From: an uncultured Methanoregula sp.
Lineage (GTDB): Archaea > Halobacteriota > Methanomicrobia > Methanomicrobiales > Methanospirillaceae
NCBI RefSeq assembly: GCF_963678795.1
Contig: NZ_OY787453.1
Span: forward strand, 1,674,001-1,738,000
DNA: 64,000 bases
Reading direction: 5' to 3'
The translations under genes and the position numbers were made by a program. Positions 27,682 through 36,959 of this stretch are shown here, one piece after another (positions within the stretch are counted from its first letter, which is position 1; each line of letters begins with the position of its first letter). The notes under the pieces were generated by a model, which saw nothing but the letters and a program-made list of their open reading frames with translations, was not told the DNA's origin and ran no database searches.

Positions 27682-28902
27682 ATGCGGGGAGAGAAGCTTT
27701 CGGATGCGATAACGTACGAGAAGCTCCACCTTTTGAAACGGGATTTTGACGGGTATATCGGGCGCAATACGGCAAAAGTGGATGCCAACCTGCCGGTTTT
27801 CTACGGGTATGTCATATCCGCGATCGAGACATCGTTCCCCAATCTCCCAAACGATGCATACGATGAATTCCTGGACAGTATTACATTCAAAGTGCTTGAT
27901 GCCAGTGCAAATTCCGGCGATTTTGAGTATATTAAAAAAGTGATGGCTAACGCCGTCCGGTTCAAGAAGAACAAAGGTGCGGAGCTGGGTATCAATATCG
28001 TTGTCGGACTCAAGCTTCTCAAAACCGGAGACTGCATTCATGCTCTCAATTTCCTGAAAAATTATGCCGCGCTCGATGCAAAACTCGGAACCGCGGTAGC
28101 ATACTGCTATTACATCCTTTCGTTAAGGGAGTTTAAAAAAGACGATCCGAGTTCAAAGAGCCACCGGCCCGGTGAGATGGAACTCTTTTCCCGGGAGATT
28201 ATGCTCATTCTTGCAAAGAAGAAACCGGGGGTGAACAAGCTTCCCCAGCTGGAACTGGATGATCCCGCATTCCTTGAGAAAATATTCTGGCAGATGCTCC
28301 TGACCGCTCTAGAATGGTTCCCGAGCGAAAAATGGTTTGTGGAGATTGGTCTTGAGAATGCTGTCCTGACCGGTAATCCCGATATGCGAAAACGCTTTCT
28401 CGAAATGGGTGCCGAGAGATTTTACAATGATATCCAGTTCCTGCGGGAGATGTATTACTATAAACTGGAAAACCGCGATGCTGCCGGGGCTGCAGGTGTG
28501 GTAAACCAGCTGCTCAAACAATACCCGGATAATCTCGAGCCGATCTACCTCGGGCTTAAACTATCACTCCTGACAAACAAGAAAATAACCTATCATAGTT
28601 TCCGTAAGCTGGCGATAACGAAGGGGATGCCACAACATCTCGTTGAACTCTTTGACTTTGCCTTTGATCTTCTCAGCAACGAGCAAAAAGAAGCCATCAA
28701 CAGGCTGGCCGAGTTCGAAAAGGAGTTTTCCCGGCTCCAGTTTTATGCCACAACGCTCAGGTACCTTGCCGGAGATATTACATCAAATGACGAGCTCAGG
28801 ATGAAAAAAGCAAGAAAGACTCTCCTCGACTCAATTGACCAGTACTGTCTTGAAGAATTAAACCGTAAAATCGACAGGAAATTGCCGGTTCTTCGCGGGT
28901 AA
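27682..28902 (+). CDS. Hypothetical helical-repeat protein
   Basis: A 406-residue soluble protein with no transmembrane segment and no recognised domain. It is predicted almost entirely helical; the segments about 100-140 (GAELGINIVVGLKLLKTGDCIHALNFLKNY) and 245-300 (AAGVVNQLLKQYPDNLEPIYLGLKL) look like TPR-type helix pairs. It may be a scaffold protein. It follows ABCE1 by 47 bases on the same strand, with TTTTAATATTTT between them that could be a terminator or a promoter. It ends 41 bases before the convergent propeller gene. Confidence 0.72.
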   Translation: MRGEKLSDAITYEKLHLLKRDFDGYIGRNTAKVDANLPVFYGYVISAIETSFPNLPNDAYDEFLDSITFKVLDASANSGDFEYIKKVMANAVRFKKNKGAELGINIVVGLKLLKTGDCIHALNFLKNYAALDAKLGTAVAYCYYILSLREFKKDDPSSKSHRPGEMELFSREIMLILAKKKPGVNKLPQLELDDPAFLEKIFWQMLLTALEWFPSEKWFVEIGLENAVLTGNPDMRKRFLEMGAERFYNDIQFLREMYYYKLENRDAAGAAGVVNQLLKQYPDNLEPIYLGLKLSLLTNKKITYHSFRKLAITKGMPQHLVELFDFAFDLLSNEQKEAINRLAEFEKEFSRLQFYATTLRYLAGDITSNDELRMKKARKTLLDSIDQYCLEELNRKIDRKLPVLRG

Positions 28903-28943
28903 CGAATTCCCGCCAGTCCCTTAAATGATCGTTCAGAATTACC

Positions 28944-30212
28944 TTACGAGATGATTTTCACACCGAATAATCCGGATATTGAATTAATAATGCCAATAAC
29001 CGGATCAAAAATGGAACTGTTTTTGGCAACAGAGCTGGTCTTTGAGGAGGCTGCCGGATTACCCGTGGCCTGTTTTCCCGTAAGAGGGGGGGTCTGGAGG
29101 AGAGACGGGTCCTGCACCTGCGTCACCAGCTCAATGCCGATAATGTTATCCAGTTCTGTTTTCTCCACATAATACCCGACATATCCCTGGGTGGAGAACC
29201 ATACCCGGTTCTGGGTATCAACATTTACCGTTCGGACAACCGTGGATGATCCCATCCCTTCAAACCGGGTCAGGTGCCGGAACACTGCATTGTTTTCCCA
29301 GATGAACAGGCCATCGTCAGTGGCGACATACAATTTTCCATCAGGGCCCGCAGAGATATCATTTATCCCAATATTACCTGGAGAAAGATCCTTTATCGTC
29401 AGGACGGGAACAAATCCGGTATCCTCCCGGTAATGCACTACGGTGTTCTTATCAAAGAAATAAGCCCCTCCCAGTGGATCGCGCCGGACATGTTCCATCT
29501 GGCCGTTGGGGGTGTATTTACCGGCAAGCAGTTCAAACCGTATCGGTTCTTCCGGTGACCGGATGATCCATAATCCCGCATCGTTTGTTGCGATCAGCAT
29601 TGCATTCGCTGCAGGATCGACAACCATGCTGTCAATCTCGTAAAAACCCGGTCCCGAAGAAGTCATCGGCTGGAACCAGGTCCAGGTTCCATCATGGTAA
29701 CGGTGGATCCCCGCATTGCCGGTAGCAATCCACATGTCGTTATTCCAGCGCTGGAGGTCATTAATTTGGAGATTTTTCAGGAGCTGCTGGTCAGTGATAG
29801 TCTGGTAAGACCTGCCGTTATAGATCTGTAATCCGCCTGCATATCCCAGCCAGAGGTTGCCTTTGGCATCATATTCGATTGCGGTGATGTAATCTTCCAG
29901 GAGTCCCGCCGAGACATTATCAAGGTTCATGTGCCGGGTCTCCCAGTTTCCATTGTAGATTGAAAGGCCAAAAGACGTTGCTATAAGGACATCATTCCCA
30001 TTGAGGCCGTTGATCTGATCCTTAATCTGATCAGAATGGATCATGGTTGCCGTTGGAATGAACAGTTCAATCCGGTAAGGCTGATGGGTAACTTCAGGCG
30101 AACTACCGGACGATATTGCCGTCGAACCTGAAACATCAGCAGCGACCGGGGAAATGAAGAGAATAAGGATGATGGTTAATACTACAGTATTACAGTTCAC
30201 CGGTCGTGCCAT
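28944..30212 (-). CDS. Exported beta-propeller protein coupled to cheD
   Basis: A 422-residue protein with a signal peptide (TIILILFISPVAADV) and repeated blades of the two-component-regulator-propeller type: DVLIATSFGLSIYNG, NLWLGYAGGLQIYNG, DMWIATGNAGIHRYH, LYVATDDGLFIWEN and RVWFSTQGYVGYY. The C-terminus (about 380-422) is Ser-rich and ends in a short hydrophobic patch, IGIINSISGLFGVKIIS. The ATG (30210-30212) lies inside cheD; a GTG at 30200 is also possible. The overlap of about 23 bases makes this gene the last of the chemotaxis block. It could be an external ligand-binding or archaellum-related protein; no direct evidence. Confidence 0.78.
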   Translation of the reverse strand: MARPVNCNTVVLTIILILFISPVAADVSGSTAISSGSSPEVTHQPYRIELFIPTATMIHSDQIKDQINGLNGNDVLIATSFGLSIYNGNWETRHMNLDNVSAGLLEDYITAIEYDAKGNLWLGYAGGLQIYNGRSYQTITDQQLLKNLQINDLQRWNNDMWIATGNAGIHRYHDGTWTWFQPMTSSGPGFYEIDSMVVDPAANAMLIATNDAGLWIIRSPEEPIRFELLAGKYTPNGQMEHVRRDPLGGAYFFDKNTVVHYREDTGFVPVLTIKDLSPGNIGINDISAGPDGKLYVATDDGLFIWENNAVFRHLTRFEGMGSSTVVRTVNVDTQNRVWFSTQGYVGYYVEKTELDNIIGIELVTQVQDPSLLQTPPLTGKQATGNPAASSKTSSVAKNSSIFDPVIGIINSISGLFGVKIIS

Positions 30213-30678
30213 CTGCTCTCCTTATCGCGACCTTTCCATTGTTTTGGGGGAAGAATGTGACGGATCTGCCGACTTTACCACCAACATCCTCTTTTGCCAG
30301 TTTGATGTTATGTTCTTTTAAGAGAGCCCGAATCTTTTCGGCGTTCCTTTCACCAATATTGAGGTTCGCACCAAAATATTCGAACATGCTTGCCCCACCA
30401 GCCATCTTTGCCACGAGGGACCTGTTCTTGCAGCCCATCGCATTCAGTTCTTTTATAAGAATGGGGACCGCTGTATCAGCATATTTGCCCGGGCGGTCTT
30501 TTCTTCCGGCGCTCTCAGGCAGCATGATATGAACCATTGCACCGACTTTAAGGGTATCATCATACAATGTGAGCCCGATACATGAACCAAGACCGATGGT
30601 CATCATGGGGAAAGAACCTACACGGTATTCACCAATTCCGATCATTGCAGTCTGTTCATGGGATTGAGGGTCGGCCAT
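30190..30678 (-). CDS. cheD: Chemoreceptor glutamine deamidase CheD
   Basis: About 162 residues from the ATG at 30676-30678 (MADPQSHEQTAMIGIGE); a GTG three codons upstream is possible. CheD deamidates glutamines in chemoreceptors and binds CheC. Motifs are TIGLGSCIGLTLYD with the catalytic Cys, VHIMLPES with the His, and KMAGGASMF. The family's C-terminal region GRSVTFFPQNNGKVAIRR is present. It follows cheC by 16 bases and its end contains the start of the propeller gene. Confidence 0.94.
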   Translation of the reverse strand: MADPQSHEQTAMIGIGEYRVGSFPMMTIGLGSCIGLTLYDDTLKVGAMVHIMLPESAGRKDRPGKYADTAVPILIKELNAMGCKNRSLVAKMAGGASMFEYFGANLNIGERNAEKIRALLKEHNIKLAKEDVGGKVGRSVTFFPQNNGKVAIRRADGTTGEL

Positions 30679-30694
30679 CGCGGTCACAACAGGA

Positions 30695-31306
30695 TTAAAT
30701 GCCTTTCATCATGTTTTCCATCAGTTCGACAATGCGTGCCAGCGTGGTGTTCTCAGGCATCATAATGATATCGCTGTCAATTTTATGCTCTTCACACACC
30801 AGTTCGGTGGAGAAAAGAAGGACATCGTCGATCTCTTCGCCCATCTGGGCGATAAGGGTGGACATGGCAGCGTGGGCCATATCTATACTCAGCGCCGGGG
30901 GGGAAGGAAGCATTATGAATCCCAGCAGTTCAGCGGTTGCATCAAGGAAGGCGGAGACCATAATGTTGCCCACTTCGAGGAGAGCGCTCTCATCCATCTC
31001 ATTCATAGGGCGGTTCATATCGGTCAAGCCAAGCATCGTGTTGGTGAGGCGGATCGCTGATTCGCGGGATATATAAAAGATAATGAATCCCCCATGAGGT
31101 ATCTCGCCCTGAAGTTCAAACGCCACCATCGCAGCAGACTCTTCGCCCATATAGTTCCCAAGCTCGGAGATATCAATTGCCTTGATCGCCGGTACACTCA
31201 TTTCGACGGGGCTTCCCAGCATCTGAGATAAAGTAGTTGCGGCATGTGCGGCCCCGATATTTCCGAGCTCCTGGATTGCATCTGACTGGATTGTTGATAG
31301 TTTCAT
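30695..31306 (-). CDS. cheC: CheY-P phosphatase CheC
   Basis: A 203-residue protein that dephosphorylates CheY-P and works with CheD. It shows two copies of the CheC/CheX/FliY phosphatase motif, ELGNIGAAHAA (about 13-23) and EVGNIMVSAFLD (about 115), both with the Glu and Asn needed for hydrolysis, each followed by the conserved downstream Pro. Length fits CheC. It starts eight bases after cheA stops (ATG at 31304-31306) and belongs to the same transcription unit. Confidence 0.94.
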   Translation of the reverse strand: MKLSTIQSDAIQELGNIGAAHAATTLSQMLGSPVEMSVPAIKAIDISELGNYMGEESAAMVAFELQGEIPHGGFIIFYISRESAIRLTNTMLGLTDMNRPMNEMDESALLEVGNIMVSAFLDATAELLGFIMLPSPPALSIDMAHAAMSTLIAQMGEEIDDVLLFSTELVCEEHKIDSDIIMMPENTTLARIVELMENMMKGI

Positions 31307-31314
31307 GATATCAC

Positions 31315-33291
31315 CTATACCATAGTATTTACATCGAGCACTGGCACAACCTCGCCATCCCCCAGAATGGTAACGCCACTGACTCCGCGGGTATTGCCGA
31401 TGAAACGACTCAGCGGTTTTACCACGACTTCCTGTTTACCTTCGACCAGATCAACCGGAATGCAACATTTTCTTTTCTGGTATTGAACAACGATGAGGAT
31501 CTCACAGGCATTGGATACACCAACCATATCATTCAGCCACATGATCTGAAGAACCTCATCCCGGAGCAATATCGCTTCGCCCTTTCCGATATGATGGGTT
31601 GAATCACGCCTGAAATTGGCTACTTCGACAATGCTGCTGATGGGAATTCCCAGGCGCTTCCCGTTGATCCTGACAATCATCACATCGACAATTGCCATGG
31701 TGGGTGGCAGCAGGAGTTCAAATCTGCTCCCTTTGCCTGGGGCGGTCTCAACCCGTATCGTTCCTTTGAGGGCTTCGATCGAGCGTTTGACAACATCAAG
31801 CCCGACACCACGTCCGCTGATATCCGTGATCTTGTCAGCAGTTGAAAAGCCCGGCTGAAAGAGCAGATCAATTGCCTGATCAATGGTGAGGATATCTGCG
31901 GCTTCCTGGGTAATTAAACCCTTCTCCACCGCTTTTGATTTGACTTTTTCAACATTGATGCCCGCGCCGTCATCAATGAGTTCGATAATGACATTGTCGC
32001 GATCGCGGTGGGCAGAGAGTTTGACAAATCCTTTGCGGGGCTTGCCGGTTTTTTCACGGGTTTCAGGAGATTCGATACCGTGGTTGACGGCGTTTCGTAT
32101 AAGGTGGAGCAGAGGATCGTTAAGCCCGTCCATAACGCTCCGGTCAAGTTCTGTTTCTCCGCCTTCAATAACAAATTCCACTTCTTTGCCATCGTACTGG
32201 GCTACATCGCGGACTACCCGGGGAAGGCGGTTGAAGATCTGGTTGAGGGGGATCATCCGGATGATCATCATCAGGTTCTGCAGATCGGATACGGATCGTT
32301 CAACCATACCGATGGCTTCATCCATCTCCTTGATCCTGTGCTGTTCAGCGATCTGTTTGAGCCGGCCCCGGTTGATAACGAGATCCTCAACAAGATTCAT
32401 GATATGATCGAGCTGGTGGATATCTACCCTGAGATGCTTGATCTCCCGGCTCTTGTCAGCTGCTGCAGCCTGTTTTTTATCTGCATCAGGTCCTTTTTTA
32501 GCGGTTACCGTAGCATCTGTGACTGCAATCTCTTCCTTCTCTTCTTTTTCTTCTGTTATAACCGGTTTGATCTCGACTGATGCGATCTCGGTTCCCGAAG
32601 CGGATGTCCGGAGGGCATCTTCACCGGCATCGCTCCTGATCCGTAACGTGAAGCTGCCCTCAAATTTTCCTTCATCAATATCTTCTTTTGACGGGTTAAT
32701 CGAGACAATCGTCCCAAGGCTTTCGAGATTGCCGATGGCGAGCATGGCCCGCACATCTTTCATCATGCATTCGCTGGCTACGGTAATGTGAATATCATAT
32801 TCGGGTAAACTGGAAGAATCTGCATCTCCAGTCTGTCCGTTATCCATTATCTCCAGTGACGGGGAAGTTACGGGTGCCGGTTCCTTTGGTTTTTCCGGGG
32901 TTCCCCCGCGCTTTCCAAGCCAGTCCTTAAGGGCATGAACCTGTTCGTCGGGATTCCGGGAAGATGAATCCCCGCCGGCTTCAACATCGTCAATCATCTG
33001 TTCAAGGACATCAGAACATGCCAGGAGAAGGTTCCCCAGTTCCTGGGAGATCTCTGCATTCCCGCTCCGTATGATCTGGAATACATCTTCCATGGCGTGG
33101 CAGAGCCGTTCCATATCGGAGAAACCCATTGAAGCCGATGCGCCTTTTAACGTATGGCACGAACGGAAAATTTCATCGATAGCACTCTGGTCAACACCTT
33201 TTTCCAGGATCAGCAGGTTTTTTACCAGGTTCTCGTGATTTTCACGCGATTCAGCAACAAACAATCCCCGGTACGCCTCAAATTCAGACAT
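31315..33291 (-). CDS. cheA: Chemotaxis histidine kinase CheA
   Basis: A 658-residue kinase of the chemoreceptor complex. The P1 phosphotransfer domain has SCHTLKGAS with the phospho-His at about 46. A P2 domain (about 160-240) is flanked by acidic linkers. P3 is a helical dimerisation domain (IKHLRVDIHQLDHIMNLVEDL). The P4 ATPase has IRNAVNHGIESP, DDGAGIN and GRGVGLDVVKRSI. The P5 CheW-like domain (about 515-658) ends VVPVLDVNTMV. All catalytic parts are intact. The ATG overlaps the cheB stop by eight bases. Confidence 0.96.
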   Translation of the reverse strand: MSEFEAYRGLFVAESRENHENLVKNLLILEKGVDQSAIDEIFRSCHTLKGASASMGFSDMERLCHAMEDVFQIIRSGNAEISQELGNLLLACSDVLEQMIDDVEAGGDSSSRNPDEQVHALKDWLGKRGGTPEKPKEPAPVTSPSLEIMDNGQTGDADSSSLPEYDIHITVASECMMKDVRAMLAIGNLESLGTIVSINPSKEDIDEGKFEGSFTLRIRSDAGEDALRTSASGTEIASVEIKPVITEEKEEKEEIAVTDATVTAKKGPDADKKQAAAADKSREIKHLRVDIHQLDHIMNLVEDLVINRGRLKQIAEQHRIKEMDEAIGMVERSVSDLQNLMMIIRMIPLNQIFNRLPRVVRDVAQYDGKEVEFVIEGGETELDRSVMDGLNDPLLHLIRNAVNHGIESPETREKTGKPRKGFVKLSAHRDRDNVIIELIDDGAGINVEKVKSKAVEKGLITQEAADILTIDQAIDLLFQPGFSTADKITDISGRGVGLDVVKRSIEALKGTIRVETAPGKGSRFELLLPPTMAIVDVMIVRINGKRLGIPISSIVEVANFRRDSTHHIGKGEAILLRDEVLQIMWLNDMVGVSNACEILIVVQYQKRKCCIPVDLVEGKQEVVVKPLSRFIGNTRGVSGVTILGDGEVVPVLDVNTMV

Positions 33292-34324
33292 CGGACTCCT
33301 CCATCTGGTGCACTACCCGTTCGATCTCTTTTGCCAGTCTTGCCAGTGGCAAAACTTTATCGACTGCATTATGCTGGATTGCGGATCGGGCCATTCCGTA
33401 TACAAGACAATCCTTCTCATCACAGATAAGGCTCACTCCCCCGGCTTCCTTGATAGCATGTGCTCCGGCGCCTGCATCGTTACCCATCCCGCTCAGAATC
33501 ACGGAAACGATATTCTTTCCATAGACATGTGCAGCGGATTCGAATGTTTTGTCAACGGCTGGCCGGACTCCATGCAGGGTAGGCGAATTGGAGTGGACAA
33601 TACGGCCGGTAAGCGGTTTGTTTCCTTCCATGACACCGCTGATAACCGTATGTACGCCTGCTTTTGATACAAGGATCTTTCCGGTCTCGATCGGATCGCC
33701 ATTCTCCGTTTCCTTGACAGGCATGGATGCAATGCGGTTAAAACGTTCGGCAAGAGCTGCGGTAAATCCCACGGGCATATGCTGGGTAACCATCACACCT
33801 GCCGGAAGATCGGCAGGCAGGGCCGCAAGGAGGGTATCGAGCATGGGTGGCCCCCCTGCAGAAGAACCGATCAGTACGACCCGCTCTGCAGCCCCGGTTG
33901 CCGTTGGGGGCTTATGGATGGTGGGAGCGGCGATAAGCGTTACAAGATGTTTTATTTTGGAAACCAGTTCCGCCTCGATCTCCCGGACATGCGGAATATC
34001 TTTTGGCTTGAGCATGAAATCATCCGCACCGAGACGGATGGCCTGGTAGGTCATTTCCGCATCCTTTGAGGTAAGAGAACTCAGCATCAGGACTTTCGGG
34101 CGCTTTTTAACTTTCCTGAGCTCTTCCAAGACCTGGATCCCGTTCATCTTGGGCATCTCGATATCAAGAGTTACTAGATCCGGCTTGAGGCTTTCTATCC
34201 TTTCAAGTGCATCAAGGCCATTCGATGCAGTTCCCACTACTTCGATGGCAGGATCCCTGGTTACCATATCCCGGATGACCGTGCGCATAAACACGGAATC
34301 ATCAACTATGAGTACTTTTACCAT
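33284..34324 (-). CDS. cheB: Protein-glutamate methylesterase CheB
   Basis: About 346 residues from ATG 34322-34324 (MVKVLIVDDSVFMRTV), four bases after cheY stops; a longer frame to 34390 overlaps cheY and is rejected. The receiver domain (1-120) has DD at 8-9, phospho-Asp at 54 in VTLDIEMPKM and KPKDIP. The methylesterase domain has the serine in LIGSSAGGP, His in TQHMPVGFT and Asp in SGMGNDAG. CheB demethylates receptors for adaptation. No cheR is in this cluster. Confidence 0.96.
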   Translation of the reverse strand: MVKVLIVDDSVFMRTVIRDMVTRDPAIEVVGTASNGLDALERIESLKPDLVTLDIEMPKMNGIQVLEELRKVKKRPKVLMLSSLTSKDAEMTYQAIRLGADDFMLKPKDIPHVREIEAELVSKIKHLVTLIAAPTIHKPPTATGAAERVVLIGSSAGGPPMLDTLLAALPADLPAGVMVTQHMPVGFTAALAERFNRIASMPVKETENGDPIETGKILVSKAGVHTVISGVMEGNKPLTGRIVHSNSPTLHGVRPAVDKTFESAAHVYGKNIVSVILSGMGNDAGAGAHAIKEAGGVSLICDEKDCLVYGMARSAIQHNAVDKVLPLARLAKEIERVVHQMEESDV

Positions 34325-34328
34325 GGCA

Positions 34329-34691
34329 TCAGGAAGCGAGAACGTTTTTGACTTCCTCAAGTACCTTTGGTGCCTGGAACGGCTTGACAATATAGCCCTT
34401 GGCTCCGGATTTGATGGCCAGTTTTACCATCTGTTCCTGACCCACGGCAGTACACATAACTACCCTGGCACCTGGATCGATCGCTTTGATTGCCTTTAAT
34501 GCCTCAATACCATTCATCTTCGGCATCACAACGTCCATGGTGACGAGATCCGGTTTCAGTTCCTTATATTTTGCTACCGCCTCTTCTCCATCACCGGCTT
34601 CCCCGGCTATGGAATGTCCCCCGGAGAAGAGAATATTCTTCAGAAGAGTTCTCATGAAGAGTGTATCATCCACGATCAGAATCTTTCCCAT
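34329..34691 (-). CDS. cheY: Chemotaxis response regulator CheY
   Basis: A 120-residue stand-alone receiver: DD at 8-9, phospho-Asp 53 in VTMDVVMPKMNG, Thr at 81 and Lys 103 in YIVKPFQ. In archaea CheY-P acts on the archaellum through CheF. The gene lies 66 bases downstream of cheF and four bases before cheB. Confidence 0.95.
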   Translation of the reverse strand: MGKILIVDDTLFMRTLLKNILFSGGHSIAGEAGDGEEAVAKYKELKPDLVTMDVVMPKMNGIEALKAIKAIDPGARVVMCTAVGQEQMVKLAIKSGAKGYIVKPFQAPKVLEEVKNVLAS

Positions 34692-34757
34692 TGACGATCA
34701 AATATGTGATTGGGAAAGCATTGCATAAAACTGTATGGGAATGATGAGAAAATACGG

Positions 34758-35567
34758 TCAGTTTGTCTGTGATTTTGTAGCATCTGAAATATACCGGACT
34801 CCCTTGGTTGTCAACTGGACCTCACGCCGGATCGTAACCACTTCGGCAAGGCCCAGCTTCAGGATTTTATCATAGATTGCATCGAGCTGCTTGTGAGGAA
34901 TATTGAGCATATTTTCGATGGCATGTGAGTCCATACCCGAATAGATGAGCATTGCCACCTGCTGGTCAACACCATCAAGCTCGGTTCCTTTCATGTCCAT
35001 GCCTTTTGTAGTTTCCTTAAGGAAATTATAGAGTACCTGGAGCGTTGAAAGCGGACAGAGGACAAGACTTGAGACGACTTCTCCGGATTCGACGTGATCG
35101 ATCCTTACCACTTCAGTGGGTTTTCCCTGCACGTCCCGTTTGGTCAGTTCGATGGCTGCAACATCCGTTACCGGAACGCAGATCTGTTTTGTTGCACTGA
35201 CAAACCAGATCCCGCTCTGGACAACAACCACACTCCCTTTTTCCCAGGCAGCCTCCTTGATCATTACACCGCCGCGTATTGCCGGGGACATGAAATATGC
35301 CATCAGGCGGTATGCATTGCATGAGCCGAGGATCAGTTTTTTTAATACTGCCAATACTTTTTCAACAGACAGGATTTTATAAACCGTTTCTTTATCGGTT
35401 TTCACGGTAATGATAAGGATATTCTTCCGTTCTGCAACATCTGCAACTGCCTTGAAGAGGATCTCCTGGTTGATGGGAGCCGGAAGGACTATCCGGTCCT
35501 CCCCGATACCCAGTTTAATAACAAGCCACTGGTTGTTATACTCGATTTTTGCCGGAACTTCTTTCAT
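34758..35567 (-). CDS. cheF: Archaeal chemotaxis adaptor CheF
   Basis: A 269-residue archaea-specific protein (DUF439). It links CheY-P to the archaellar switch formed by ArlC/D/E. Support: N-terminus KEVPAKIEYNNQWLVIKLG, the region ELTKRDVQGKPTEVVRIDH, and a C-terminal winged-helix-like part MLNIPHKQLDAIYDKILKLGLAEV followed by LTTKGVRYISDA, all typical for this family. It sits between the archaellum genes and cheYBACD, exactly where an adaptor is expected. The ATG at 35565-35567 follows TGAGG on the coding strand. Confidence 0.9.
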   Translation of the reverse strand: MKEVPAKIEYNNQWLVIKLGIGEDRIVLPAPINQEILFKAVADVAERKNILIITVKTDKETVYKILSVEKVLAVLKKLILGSCNAYRLMAYFMSPAIRGGVMIKEAAWEKGSVVVVQSGIWFVSATKQICVPVTDVAAIELTKRDVQGKPTEVVRIDHVESGEVVSSLVLCPLSTLQVLYNFLKETTKGMDMKGTELDGVDQQVAMLIYSGMDSHAIENMLNIPHKQLDAIYDKILKLGLAEVVTIRREVQLTTKGVRYISDATKSQTN

Positions 35568-35638
35568 ATATCCTCACGTGCAGGTATTGTTTCCCGTTAC
35601 TGGATTGGTGATACATTGTACTATTACCATAAATGTGT

Positions 35639-36943
35639 TTATTTCATTCCATTCTTAGGAGGCGTATCCGTTTTTTTCTCTTGCGTATTCTTGACAGAGC
35701 CGATCTTTTTGTACATGTCATCAAGTTCTTTTTCGATCTCGTTTGCGGGAGCTTTGAAGTCTTTGAGTTCGCGCACAAGGCTGATATCTACTTTCTTTTC
35801 AACACGTTTCACATCAGATGCGAGTGAACTCAGCATATCCTCATCGCTGCCCGAACCGCTCGCAAATGCAGCCATATCCGATTGGGTAGATATCTGGTCT
35901 TCCATCTGATCAGCACCTTTTGGAGCATCTGATGGAATCCAGGCCGTTTTGACGGCAGTCAAGGATGCATCCGGCGAAGGTGTGCCGGGTGCAGGTGCCG
36001 CGGGAGATTCTGCCGGAGCGGCAGCCGGTTCCGGCGTACCGGCAAGATCTTCCCCGTCCAGATCGGCATCAACATCCATATCGTCAAGACTGATATTTTC
36101 AAGATCGCCGAACTCAGCGTCCATAGCGGCGTCACCGCCTTCAAGCCCGGAAAACTCATCCAGACTGCCCTCGCCCTGCGCTTTCAGGATTTCATTTGTG
36201 GCTGCATCAAGTTCTGCGGTGGGATCAGGTAATTCTGATCCGGGCTCAGCGGATGGTTCCGGTGACGCTCCCGGTCCTTGAGGGGGGGTTGCAAAGTCGG
36301 AGTCATCAAGCCCGTCAAGAAGTCCCGGATCGAATTCATCATCAGACAGTGACAGGAACGGATCGGCTTCAGTTGCCGGCGCGGCAGTGCTCCCAGCACC
36401 TGGACCCCCGGCTGATGGTGCAGCGATTGCCGGAGCTGCATTTTTCACAATTTTTTCATTAACCGTTTTATCCAGTTGTTTGTTGATATCCCCGACTTTT
36501 CTTTGCGTTTTGGACCTGGCCTGAAGTATCGTGCCAATAGATTTGACGGAGGAGATGAACGAACTGATATGGCCACCTACACCGCTTTTTTTCTCGGGGA
36601 TTTTTACAGGTTCTTTCTTATCGGGCTTTTTCTCGGGTTTGGATGCAGTCTGTGCATTGCTACCTGCATCTCGTTTGGTAAGTTTCAGGTTTTTTATCCG
36701 TTCGAAGATGCTGCCTTTATTCTGGGGAGTGCCTGACGGTTTGGGAGTTGCAGCAGGTTTTGGACGTGACAGAGCTGATTTGATGTCCGCCAGAGTGATC
36801 GCCCCAAGAACGAACAGTATTATGAAGCCGACCAGGATGACGAGGGGTATCATGAGGATGAGCGGAACGTCAAACAGGATCATCACAGAGCCGGTTATCA
36901 CGATGATTGCAAACAGGACGATTCGACGTGTTCTCTCTTTCAT
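35639..36943 (-). CDS. Unrecognised membrane-anchored acidic protein in the archaellum cluster
   Basis: About 434 residues from ATG 36941-36943 (MKERTRRIVLFAIIVI); the frame runs further into arlJ but this start begins the first helix. Two hydrophobic helices (about 8-46) anchor the protein. A Lys/Pro-rich cytoplasmic region follows (about 60-150), then a long low-complexity part very rich in Asp, Glu, Ala and Pro (about 170-360) containing DPFLSLSDDEFDPGLLDGLDD and LENISLDDMDVDADLDGED. The end is a compact charged helix region (SSLASDVKRVEKKVDISLVRELKDF). No family recognised. It lies 16 bases after arlJ and 71 before cheF, so it is co-transcribed with both and may be a cluster-specific motor, scaffold or chemotaxis part. 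Confidence 0.8.
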   Translation of the reverse strand: MKERTRRIVLFAIIVITGSVMILFDVPLILMIPLVILVGFIILFVLGAITLADIKSALSRPKPAATPKPSGTPQNKGSIFERIKNLKLTKRDAGSNAQTASKPEKKPDKKEPVKIPEKKSGVGGHISSFISSVKSIGTILQARSKTQRKVGDINKQLDKTVNEKIVKNAAPAIAAPSAGGPGAGSTAAPATEADPFLSLSDDEFDPGLLDGLDDSDFATPPQGPGASPEPSAEPGSELPDPTAELDAATNEILKAQGEGSLDEFSGLEGGDAAMDAEFGDLENISLDDMDVDADLDGEDLAGTPEPAAAPAESPAAPAPGTPSPDASLTAVKTAWIPSDAPKGADQMEDQISTQSDMAAFASGSGSDEDMLSSLASDVKRVEKKVDISLVRELKDFKAPANEIEKELDDMYKKIGSVKNTQEKKTDTPPKNGMK

Positions 36944-36959
36944 GACAGATTCCTCAGTC

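Noticed and set aside
33284..34390. Longer CheB start 22 codons upstream
   Set aside because: It would overlap cheY; MVKVLIVDDS is the conserved receiver N-terminus.
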